From Actinomycetota bacterium (lineage in GTDB: Bacteria > Actinomycetota > Geothermincolia > Geothermincolales > RBG-13-55-18), in contig JAPWVA010000091.1 of the NCBI GenBank assembly GCA_028275245.1, forward strand, positions 1 through 5,809: DNA of 5,809 nucleotides. Direction: 5' to 3'. The notes beneath the pieces were generated by a model that was not told where the DNA came from, did not search any database, and was given only the letters and a program-made list of their open reading frames with translations. Below are positions 1-5,591 of the stretch, in pieces. The position numbers and the translations under genes were made by a program. Each line of letters opens with the position of its first letter. Position 1 is the first letter of the stretch.

Positions 1-476
1 CGGGGGGGCTGGTGGACTTCGAGATGGGATTTGGTCTGGCCCATGCCTTCGACCCCAACGCCGGCGCCTTCTCCAGCCTGCTCGCCCGTTTTTACACCAT
101 GCTGGCGGTGCTCGTATTCTTCCTGGCTGGTGGGCATCACCTGCTGGTGGTCTCGATACTGGCCAGCTACCGAATTTTCCCGGCGGGGAGCCTGGAGCTG
201 CCGTCGGTGCTGTCCACCGCCGCGGCCCGGGCGGCGGCGGAGGTCTTTGTGGTGGCGGTGAGGGTATCGGCACCGGTGGTAGGAGCGCTTTTCGTGGCCG
301 ACGTGGTCTTCGGCCTGGTGGCCCGCTCGGTCCCCCAGCTGAACGTGTTCGTGCTGGGCATTCCCCTGAAGGTACTGCTGGGGCTTCTGGCGGTCAGCGT
401 GACCATGCCGGCCACGGTGGTGTTCCTGCGCCGCCTTTTCGAGGGGTTCGGAAGCTGGCTGGCTGGGGCCTGGTGA
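1..476 (+). CDS. fliR: Flagellar export gate protein FliR, 3' part (5' end outside window)
   Basis: FliR is an inner-membrane protein that assembles with FliP and FliQ into the export pore of the flagellar type III secretion apparatus. About 157 codons are visible, roughly the last 60% of a protein usually near 255-265 residues. The frame is open to the left edge (first full codon at base 3), so the GTG at 12 is an internal valine and not a start. Recognisable family features are the GF-x-LAHAFDPN segment, a hydrophobic stretch ending in GGHHLL, SxRIFPAG, and the strongly conserved VARSVPQLNVFVLGIPLK block near the end of the visible part. The rest is mostly hydrophobic, as expected for membrane-embedded helices. 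The stop TGA at 474-476 is followed at once by an AAAGGAG ribosome site. Its position before flhB is the normal gene order. Identification is secure; only the truncation by the window limits it. Confidence 0.95.
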   Translation, partial: GGLVDFEMGFGLAHAFDPNAGAFSSLLARFYTMLAVLVFFLAGGHHLLVVSILASYRIFPAGSLELPSVLSTAAARAAAEVFVVAVRVSAPVVGALFVADVVFGLVARSVPQLNVFVLGIPLKVLLGLLAVSVTMPATVVFLRRLFEGFGSWLAGAW

Positions 477-482
477 AAGGAG
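476..482 (+). promoter_or_regulatory. Shine-Dalgarno site directly after fliR
   Basis: AAAGGAG begins on the last base of the fliR stop codon. It lies 8 bases before a GTG at 491 and about 160 bases before flhB, so it cannot serve flhB. This orphan ribosome site is the main reason to take the small ORF at 491-640 seriously. Confidence 0.45.
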
Positions 483-490
483 TGTTGCCC

Positions 491-640
491 GTGATCGTGA
501 AGGGACAGGGAGCCCCTCGGGGGTCTTGCAAGCGTCGCCGCGGCTGGGGGCCGGGAGTTCCGGGAGCGCCGGCGCCTCGAAAGATGAATTACCTCGGGGC
601 CTGGACCGTCGAGGCCTTACCGACGGCGAAGGGGAGGTGA
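491..640 (+). CDS. Candidate small ORF between fliR and flhB (49 aa, unknown)
   Basis: I do not recognise this product. A GTG start at 491 sits 8 bases after AAAGGAG, and the frame runs 49 codons to TGA at 638-640, five bases before the flhB start. The flhB ribosome site overlaps the last codons and stop, an arrangement typical of translational coupling. The predicted peptide is basic and rich in Gly, Pro, Arg and Ala, with a KRRR cluster near residues 14-17 and a more ordinary C-terminal part (MNYLGAWTVEALPTAKGR). There is no membrane segment or known motif. About three quarters of third positions are G or C, which looks lower than in the neighbouring genes. A TTG at 485 in the same frame is too close to the ribosome site to be the start. 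In DNA this GC-rich, an open frame of 50 codons can arise by chance, so the case rests on position and ribosome site only. Confidence 0.3.
   Translation: MIVKGQGAPRGSCKRRRGWGPGVPGAPAPRKMNYLGAWTVEALPTAKGR
633..640 (+). promoter_or_regulatory. Strong ribosome binding site of flhB
   Basis: GGAGGTGA is a full-length match to the 16S anti-Shine-Dalgarno. Its GGAGG core ends 7 bases before the TTG at 645, which fixes that uncommon codon as the flhB start. The FlhB frame has a stop at 585-587 and no other credible start after it. Confidence 0.85.
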
Positions 641-644
641 GAGC

Positions 645-1712
645 TTGCCCCGAGAGGAGAGAACCGAAAAGGCGACCCCCAAGAAGCGGGAGGATGTGCG
701 CAAGAAAGAGGGTATGGTGGCCCGGAGCGCTGACCTGACCTCCGGGGTCATGTTCCTCTTCTCCGTGTTCTTCCTGCGCCTGTGGGGACCCTCCCTTTTC
801 CGCTATTTCGCTTCCCTGTTGGAGGGCGATGTGGCGAGCGCGGGAGGCGAGACCACCGTTTCGGCCATCCTTTCCCGCCTACGGGCCGGTCTTTTGGGGA
901 TGATGGGGGCCCTGGCTCCCCTTTGTCTGGCCCTGGCGGCGATGGCACTGCTGGTGAACGGACTCCAGGTGAAGCTCTACTTCGTCCCCAAGGCGATCAA
1001 GCCCCGGGGCGAGAGGATAAACCCCGTCCTAGGGCTGAAGCGCCTCTTCTCCCCCCGTTCCCTGGTGGAGCTGGCCAAGAACCTACTCAAGGTGGGGCTG
1101 GTGGGGGCGGTGGCCTTCTACTCGGTGCGCGGTGACTATGCGAGACTACACGCCATCACGGGGGCGGGGGCGGCGGACTCCCTTTCCAGCTACATGGGGG
1201 TGATCTTCAACGCCGCCTTCAAGGTAGCCCTGGTGATGTTCGCCATAGGTTGCGCTGATTACGGCTTCCAGAAGTGGGAGTTCGAGCGTAACATCATGAT
1301 GACGCGGCAGGAGCTTAAGGAGGAGTTCCGGCAGACCGAAGGGGACCCCAACCTGAGGGCCGCCATCCGCTCCCGCATGCGGGAGATAGCCCGCCGTAGG
1401 ATGATGCAGCGCCTGCCCCAGGCTACTATGGTGATCACCAACCCCCGGCATTATGCGGTGGCCCTGCAATACCACCGCCGCATGCCCGCGCCCCGGGTGA
1501 TTGCCAAGGGCGCGGATTTCCTGGCCCTGCGCATCCGTGAGGAGGCGGAGAGGCTGGGGATACCGGTGGTGGAGGACCCGCCCCTGGCCAGGGCCCTATA
1601 CGACTCGGTGGAGGTGGACCAGGAGATACCGCCCGAGCTATACAAGGCGGTGGCCGAGGTGCTAGCTTACCTGATCAGCGTGGACAGGAGGATGGCGGCC
1701 CGTATCGCCTGA
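645..1712 (+). CDS. flhB: Flagellar export switch protein FlhB, with NPRH in place of NPTH
   Basis: FlhB is an inner-membrane component of the flagellar export gate. It switches secretion from rod/hook subunits to filament subunits after self-cleavage in its cytoplasmic domain. The protein is 355 residues, the usual length. The start is TTG at 645, supported by GGAGGTGA. The N-terminus has the family pattern of a charged segment (TEKATPKKREDVRKKEGMVA) before the first membrane helix. Four hydrophobic segments lie at about residues 31-52, 83-108, 142-161 and 183-206. They are followed by the conserved cytoplasmic linker KEEFRQTEGDPNLRAAIRSR (225-244). The autocleavage site is at 266-269 and reads NPRH instead of the near-universal NPTH; flanking TNP and HYAVAL are intact. 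After it come the conserved IAKGAD (286-291) and IPVVEDPPLARALY (306-319) segments. The Asn-Pro pair needed for cleavage chemistry is present, so cleavage is plausible but the Thr-to-Arg change is notable. Family identity is certain. Confidence 0.97.
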   Translation: MPREERTEKATPKKREDVRKKEGMVARSADLTSGVMFLFSVFFLRLWGPSLFRYFASLLEGDVASAGGETTVSAILSRLRAGLLGMMGALAPLCLALAAMALLVNGLQVKLYFVPKAIKPRGERINPVLGLKRLFSPRSLVELAKNLLKVGLVGAVAFYSVRGDYARLHAITGAGAADSLSSYMGVIFNAAFKVALVMFAIGCADYGFQKWEFERNIMMTRQELKEEFRQTEGDPNLRAAIRSRMREIARRRMMQRLPQATMVITNPRHYAVALQYHRRMPAPRVIAKGADFLALRIREEAERLGIPVVEDPPLARALYDSVEVDQEIPPELYKAVAEVLAYLISVDRRMAARIA

Positions 1713-1721
1713 GGCCCGCGA

Positions 1722-1771
1722 CCTCCCCGGGCGCTCTCGGTGGCACCGCCTCTGGCCGCTCCTCGGGGAGG
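1722..1771 (+). other. Potential stem-loop in the flhB-flhA spacer
   Basis: CCTCCCCG at 1722-1729 is an exact inverted repeat of CGGGGAGG at 1764-1771, giving an 8-bp GC-rich stem. The enclosed 34 bases include CGGTGGCACCG (1738-1748), which can form its own small hairpin with a TGGCA loop. No T-run follows, so it is not a standard intrinsic terminator. In the flhB-flhA transcript it could act as an RNA-stability or translation element. The rest of the 136-base spacer holds only G-rich sequence and very short open frames without good ribosome sites. Confidence 0.35.
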
Positions 1772-1848
1772 GGAGGGGAAGGTAGGAGTGGTCCCGGCGG
1801 GGATGAACGGAAGGCGATGAGGACAGACTCAAGGTAGGGAAGTAAGCG

Positions 1849-3918
1849 ATGAACCAGTCCAGGTTGGACCGTTACAGCGATCTCCTCACCGCGGGGATCG
1901 TGGCCCTCATCATCGTGCTTATCCTGATCCCCCTCTCTCCCCTCATCCTGGACCTGCTGGTGGTGTTCAACTTCGCCCTTTCCCTGCTGGTGATGCTGGT
2001 CACCATGTACGCCCAGGAGCCCCTCCACTTCTCGGTGTTCCCCACCCTGCTGCTCCTCACCACCGTGTTCCGCTTGGCCATCAACATCGCCATGACCCGG
2101 CAGATACTGGTCAACGCCAACGCCGGTTCCATGGTGAGTGCCTTCGGCAACTTCGTCATCTCGGGGAACCTGGTGGTGGGGCTGGTGGTGTTCTTCATCA
2201 TCGTCATCGTACAGTTCGTGGTCATCACCAGCGGGGCCAACCGGGTGGCAGAGGTAGCGGCCCGTTTCACCTTGGACGCCATGCCCGGGAAGCAGATGAG
2301 CATCGACGCCGACCTCAACGCCGGCATCATCACTGAGGAGGAGGCCCGGCGCAGAAGGGAGGAGGTGGCCCGGGAGGCGGATTTCTACGGGGCTATGGAC
2401 GGCGCCAGCAAGTTCGTCAAGGGCGACGCCATCGCCGCCATCGTGGTGGTGTTCGTTAACCTGTTGGGAGGGCTGGCGGTGGGGGCCTTCCAGAAGGGCA
2501 TGGACCTGGGCGCCGCGGTGCAGACCTACAGCCTGCTGACCATCGGCGCCGGCCTGGTGATCCAGGTGCCGGCTCTCCTGGTCTCCACCGCCACCGGCGT
2601 GATCATCACCCGGGCGGCCGCCGAGGCCAACCTGGGCTCGGATCTCTCTCGCCAGTTGCTCCGCCAGCCCAGGGCCCTCCAGGTCGGGGCGGGGATCATC
2701 GGGCTACTGGCCCTCCTCCCTGGCCTGCCCAAGGTTCCCCTGCTGGTCATGGCCCTGGGGACCTACGGCGTATCCCTAGTGATGCGCCGGGAGGCCCAGG
2801 AGGCGGTGCCCGAGGAGGAGTTGGAGGAGGAGACCGGCGTGCCCCGCACTCGGGAGGAGGTCATGGAGCTGGTCCAGGTGGACCCCATGGAGCTGGAGTT
2901 AGGTTACGACCTGATACCGCTGGTGGACCCGGCCTCAGGCAGCGATTTCATGGACAGGGTGGTGCTTTTGCGCCGACAGATAGCCCTGGAGTTGGGTATC
3001 GTGGTGCCTCCCATCCGGCTGCGGGATAATCTGTCGCTGCCCCCCAACCAGTACCGCATCCTGATCCGGGGGAGCGAGGTGGCACGCGGGGAGCTACAGG
3101 TGGAGGGGCTCTTGGCTCTAAACCCGGGCGAGTTGGAGACCACCCTGCCCGGGATCCCCACTACAGAACCCGCCTTCGGGCTCCCCGCCTTGTGGATAGG
3201 GAAGGAGATGGCGGACGCGGCCAAGGCTGCCGGTTACACGGTGGTGGATCCAGCCTCCGTTCTGCTCACCCACCTCACCGAAACCATCCGCAGGCATGCT
3301 GGGGAGCTTTTGAGCCGCCAGGATACCCAGGCCCTGCTGGACCTGGTTAAGAGGGAGAACCCGGTGGTGGTGGAGGAGCTGGTCCCTTCCCAGCTCACCA
3401 TGGGGGAGGTGCACCGGGTGCTGCAGAGGCTCCTGGAGGAGGGGATCCCCATCCGGGACCTGGTCACCATCCTAGAGGTCCTGGGGGACCGCTCCCGCCT
3501 CACCCGGGACGTGGACCTGCTGGCGGAGTACGTGCGTCACGCCCTGGCCCGCACCATCACCCAGAAGTACCTGGCAGAGGATGGCACTCTGCAGGTCATA
3601 ACCCTGGACCCATCCTTGGAGAGGCTCATGGCCGATTCGGTGCAGCAGGTTGGAGGCGAGATGATCCTGGCCCTGGACCCGGCGGTCACCGAGCGTTTCG
3701 TATCCCGACTGGCGAACGTGGTGGAGGAGGCGGCCCGGGGAGGGGTACAGCCAGTGCTGCTGTGCTCCACATCCGTTCGCCGCTTCCTGCGCCGCATGGT
3801 CTCCCGTATCATGCCCCAGCTGCCCGTCATCTCCTACGACGAGGTGGCACCCGGGGTGGAGGTACGGTCTTTGGGTATGGTGGACTTGGGAGAGCAAGCG
3901 CCCACGGCGGTCCAGTAG
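1849..3918 (+). CDS. flhA: Flagellar export gate protein FlhA
   Basis: FlhA forms the ring of the flagellar type III export gate. Its membrane part takes part in using the proton gradient, and its cytoplasmic domain docks substrate-chaperone complexes. The 689 residues match the family length (about 680-700). The ATG at 1849 is the only likely start, since an in-frame TAA lies at 1843-1845. The ribosome site is weak (AAGGTAGGGA, 1831-1840). The N-terminal half is a multi-helix membrane domain, with hydrophobic runs near 12-30, 33-53, 102-127, 196-215, 229-256 and 279-312. The FHIPEP-family signature is clear at 132-155 (AEVAARFTLDAMPGKQM core), and the functionally important KGDAIA stands at 191-196. 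A charged linker rich in Glu (about 313-345) leads to the cytoplasmic domain, which includes RDNLSLPPNQYRI near 392 and ends in the usual EVRSLGMVDL. No key motif is missing. The TAG stop is followed by an in-frame stretch without stops, which I regard as noncoding. Confidence 0.98.
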   Translation: MNQSRLDRYSDLLTAGIVALIIVLILIPLSPLILDLLVVFNFALSLLVMLVTMYAQEPLHFSVFPTLLLLTTVFRLAINIAMTRQILVNANAGSMVSAFGNFVISGNLVVGLVVFFIIVIVQFVVITSGANRVAEVAARFTLDAMPGKQMSIDADLNAGIITEEEARRRREEVAREADFYGAMDGASKFVKGDAIAAIVVVFVNLLGGLAVGAFQKGMDLGAAVQTYSLLTIGAGLVIQVPALLVSTATGVIITRAAAEANLGSDLSRQLLRQPRALQVGAGIIGLLALLPGLPKVPLLVMALGTYGVSLVMRREAQEAVPEEELEEETGVPRTREEVMELVQVDPMELELGYDLIPLVDPASGSDFMDRVVLLRRQIALELGIVVPPIRLRDNLSLPPNQYRILIRGSEVARGELQVEGLLALNPGELETTLPGIPTTEPAFGLPALWIGKEMADAAKAAGYTVVDPASVLLTHLTETIRRHAGELLSRQDTQALLDLVKRENPVVVEELVPSQLTMGEVHRVLQRLLEEGIPIRDLVTILEVLGDRSRLTRDVDLLAEYVRHALARTITQKYLAEDGTLQVITLDPSLERLMADSVQQVGGEMILALDPAVTERFVSRLANVVEEAARGGVQPVLLCSTSVRRFLRRMVSRIMPQLPVISYDEVAPGVEVRSLGMVDLGEQAPTAVQ

Positions 3919-3943
3919 GGGAGGATTGATAGATCGGGGAGGG

Positions 3944-3994
3944 CGCTTTCGTGCGAGCTATTCCCGGCGCCGCGAGGACTTCTCCTCGAAAGCG
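3944..3994 (+). other. Competing inverted repeats just after flhA
   Basis: CGCTTTCG (3944-3951) pairs exactly with CGAAAGCG (3987-3994). An inner hairpin, CGAGGA-CTTC-TCCTCG (3973-3988), shares bases 3987-3988 with the outer arm, so the two cannot both form completely. This 3' flanking RNA structure starts 26 bases after the flhA stop. No T-run follows, so an intrinsic terminator is not supported; a stabilising 3' structure is possible. Confidence 0.35.
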
Positions 3995-4255
3995 GTTCGG
4001 GGACGTGGGGAAAAATTGGCAACCGAGGAAAACGCGCCGCAGGGGAGGGGTTCCCGCCGGGATCAAGACCGTCTCCCGGTAGGGGTCAGTCCATAAGGAG
4101 ATTCCCCCTGCCGGGGTGCATCCTGGGGAGGTATCCGGGTAGCGGGAGCTGGTGGCCAGTAGGTGGAGGTCCGTGGTCCAGGAGCAGCGTACTGAGAGCA
4201 GGCGTGCCCGAGGCGAGCGGGAAGAAAGGATTTCCATGGGAGGATTTACCAACTT

Positions 4256-4283
4256 TAGACATTAAAAACAGGCAGATGATAGT
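4256..4283 (+). promoter_or_regulatory. Possible sigma-A-type promoter in the AT-rich island before flhF
   Basis: TAGACA (4256-4261) resembles a -35 box (TTGACA) with one mismatch. GATAGT (4278-4283) resembles a -10 box (TATAAT) with two mismatches, at a 16-base spacing. Both lie in a 70-base patch with about 34% GC inside otherwise GC-rich DNA, as promoters in GC-rich genomes often do. A transcript from here would have a leader of roughly 150 bases before flhF. I see no good flagellar sigma-28 or sigma-54 match. The boxes alone are weak. Confidence 0.25.
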
Positions 4284-4341
4284 AATGGCAACTGTTGGAA
4301 AAACATGCAACAAAGGGGATGGAGCTGGCGCCCGAGTAAAA

Positions 4342-4356
4342 GGGTGGATTCCACCC
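4342..4356 (+). other. Short perfect hairpin upstream of flhF
   Basis: GGGTGG-ATT-CCACCC is a 6-bp perfect stem with a 3-base loop, inside the presumed flhF leader. There is no T-run after it, so it is not a typical terminator. Its function is unknown. Confidence 0.35.
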
Positions 4357-4406
4357 CTCACGGCACCGTCAGCGGGAGGGCGCCCCGGTTCTCCTATTGG
4401 TCCGTA

Positions 4407-4435
4407 TCCCTTGCCATTAGTTTCCAAGGGAGGTG
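4407..4435 (+). promoter_or_regulatory. flhF ribosome site with a hairpin overlapping it
   Basis: GGGAGGTG (4428-4435) is the flhF ribosome site. Its GGAGG core (4429-4433) ends 8 bases before TTG 4442, which decides that start over the GTG at 4433, which lies inside the ribosome site. TCCCTTG (4407-4413) is the exact inverted repeat of CAAGGGA (4425-4431), with an 11-base loop. If it forms, this 7-bp hairpin would cover the first three core bases and could reduce flhF translation. Confidence 0.5.
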
Positions 4436-4441
4436 GGGGAT

Positions 4442-5584
4442 TTGAAGTTCCGCAAGTACAGAGGACCTGACGTCTCTACCGTCCTGCGCCGGGTACGCCA
4501 GGAGTTGGGGGACGAGGCGGTCATCGTGAAGACCGAGGAGAAAGTGGAGGGAGGGTTATTGGGTTTCTTCGGGACCCGGGTGGTGGAGGTCCTCGTGGCC
4601 TTACCAGGGGAGGATCACCCAGGTCGCCGGCCGGAGTCCCTTGACCTATCTCTTCCCCGCGAGATACCGGGAACATGGGAGACCGGCGGTTGTGAGAATG
4701 TCCCTCAGGGAGGTGCCCCGCCGGCTGAGGGAAGCGTTCCATCCCGCCCCCGAGGGGACGTGCGCGATAACGTGTTCCCCCGGGTATCCGGCCCCGAGCA
4801 GGGTTTCCTTCCCCTGGGTGTGACTCTTGGGGAGGGGGATTATCCCCGACGGGTGCTGGCCTTCGGGCCACCGGGTTCGGGGAAGACCTCCACTCTGGGG
4901 CGTCTGGCCTGGCATTTCGGCCCTCGGTCGGAGGTGACGCTGTTGAGCGTGGAGGAGGAGGGCCGGCTGAGCGGCGCTTCGCGCTGGCGGGCCTTTTGGG
5001 AGGTGCTGGGAATCAAATACCACCCCGTGAAGGGTTTCCAGGGCCTGGGAGATGCAGTAGCGAATGAGATGGATGTCCTGCTGGTGGACACCCCGCCGAT
5101 GGAGCCAGGGTGGAGAGGCGTGCTGGAGCGTGTTTGTCGGGAGTTTTCCTTGGTCCCCATGCTGGTGGTGGACGCCGCCAGCGATTTCGAGGAGTTCCGC
5201 TGCCTGCTGGAGGAGTACGGCGACCTCCCCGGCTTGAGGGTGGTGGTGAGCAAGCTCGACGCGGTGAGGGTGCCCTCCCGCAGGGAGGCCTGGTTGCGGG
5301 AGCTAAACGGTCTCCCGGGCTACGCGTCCGATTCCCCCTCCATCTGTCTTCCCCTGAAGCCCCTAGGGATTCCCGCCGGTGACCGTGAGGAGCAGCCGTT
5401 AAGGGTTGATACCGCCCGGGAACGTCACCGGAAAAAGGGAGGCGGCTCCGTCGCCGGGGATGGAGACGGTCGCGAGCCGCTGGTAGGACATCCACTGACC
5501 GCTGGCCGGGTTGACCCCGGGGAGGGGTTCCAGGGAGGGGTGGAGGCTCGGCCCTGGATCCCCCGCCGCCTGGCGAAGGGGTGA
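4442..5584 (+). CDS. flhF: Divergent FlhF-like SRP-family GTPase
   Basis: FlhF is a cytoplasmic, membrane-associated GTPase of the SRP (Ffh/FtsY) family that helps place and start flagellar basal bodies. With the TTG start at 4442 the product has 380 residues. Residues 1-54 are the FlhF N-terminal (B) domain, including ELGDEAVIVKT and the typical GGLLGFFG-x-x-VVEV. A Gly/Pro-rich linker of about 80 residues follows. The NG-type domain then shows a P-loop GPPGSGKTS (142-150). The next switch reads EEGR where the family has DTYR (172-175), then LGI. The G3 motif is DTPP (216-219) instead of DTAG, so the following Arg is also absent. The G4 motif is SKLD (270-273) for TKLD. The C-terminal GQNVPDDI-type closing motif is absent, replaced by about 75 residues of charged, Gly-rich sequence. 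I checked the other two frames across 5320-5385 and found no displaced family motif, so a simple frameshift is unlikely. It is FlhF by N-domain, P-loop and position, but its GTPase activity is doubtful. Confidence 0.88.
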   Translation: MKFRKYRGPDVSTVLRRVRQELGDEAVIVKTEEKVEGGLLGFFGTRVVEVLVALPGEDHPGRRPESLDLSLPREIPGTWETGGCENVPQGGAPPAEGSVPSRPRGDVRDNVFPRVSGPEQGFLPLGVTLGEGDYPRRVLAFGPPGSGKTSTLGRLAWHFGPRSEVTLLSVEEEGRLSGASRWRAFWEVLGIKYHPVKGFQGLGDAVANEMDVLLVDTPPMEPGWRGVLERVCREFSLVPMLVVDAASDFEEFRCLLEEYGDLPGLRVVVSKLDAVRVPSRREAWLRELNGLPGYASDSPSICLPLKPLGIPAGDREEQPLRVDTARERHRKKGGGSVAGDGDGREPLVGHPLTAGRVDPGEGFQGGVEARPWIPRRLAKG

Positions 5585-5591
5585 GGTGAGA

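Larger units (their letters stand above)
3919..4441 (+). other. Long spacer between flhA and flhF (523 bases), no convincing gene
   Basis: This stretch has no protein I can recognise. The flhA frame stays open for 183 codons after the TAG, to TGA at 4468-4470, but has no start codon until GTG 4204. The predicted peptide is Gly/Pro/Arg/Ser-rich and lacks family motifs. The antisense frames are also open, as expected in GC-rich DNA. The spacer holds several exact inverted repeats: 3944-3951/3987-3994, 3973-3978/3983-3988, 4057-4062/4074-4079, 4342-4347/4351-4356 and 4407-4413/4425-4431. It also holds a sharply AT-rich island at about 4241-4310. The best reading is a regulatory or untranslated region ahead of flhF, possibly with its own promoter. 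Confidence 0.5.

Noticed and set aside
12..14. GTG at 12 as the fliR start
   Set aside because: The frame is open to the left edge and FliR needs about 100 more N-terminal residues. This GTG encodes an internal valine in a conserved segment.
526..738. 70-codon + strand frame overlapping the start of flhB
   Set aside because: It overlaps flhB in another frame, has no ribosome site and encodes Arg/Gly-rich sequence without motifs.
1722..1771. Intrinsic terminator between flhB and flhA
   Set aside because: The stem is strong but no T-run follows; G-rich sequence does. A terminator here would also split genes that normally work in one operon.
1740..1820. 26-codon frame in the flhB-flhA spacer
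   Set aside because: There is no ribosome site before its GTG, it is very short, and it overlaps the inverted repeat.
4009..4080. Cyclic-di-GMP (GEMM-type) riboswitch in the flhA-flhF spacer
   Set aside because: GGCAACC and GAAAACGC fragments are suggestive, but the conserved order and closing sequences of that riboswitch are not met.
3827..4427. Antisense open frames of 113 and 141 codons over the end of flhA and the spacer
   Set aside because: They are Pro/Arg/Ser-rich, have no recognisable motif, partly overlap a certain gene, and are expected by chance in GC-rich DNA.
4433..4441. GTG at 4433 as the flhF start
   Set aside because: It lies inside the GGGAGGTG ribosome site. TTG 4442 has ideal spacing and gives the usual FlhF N-terminus beginning MKF.
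4204..4470. 88-codon + strand frame from GTG 4204 into flhF
   Set aside because: It has no good ribosome site at 4204 or at the internal ATG 4276, overlaps the flhF start by 29 bases, and the composition changes abruptly inside it.
5320..5385. Frameshift explaining the missing C-terminal motif of FlhF
   Set aside because: The other two forward frames do not contain a GQxVP-like motif, and the reading frame stays open to a stop that is well placed.
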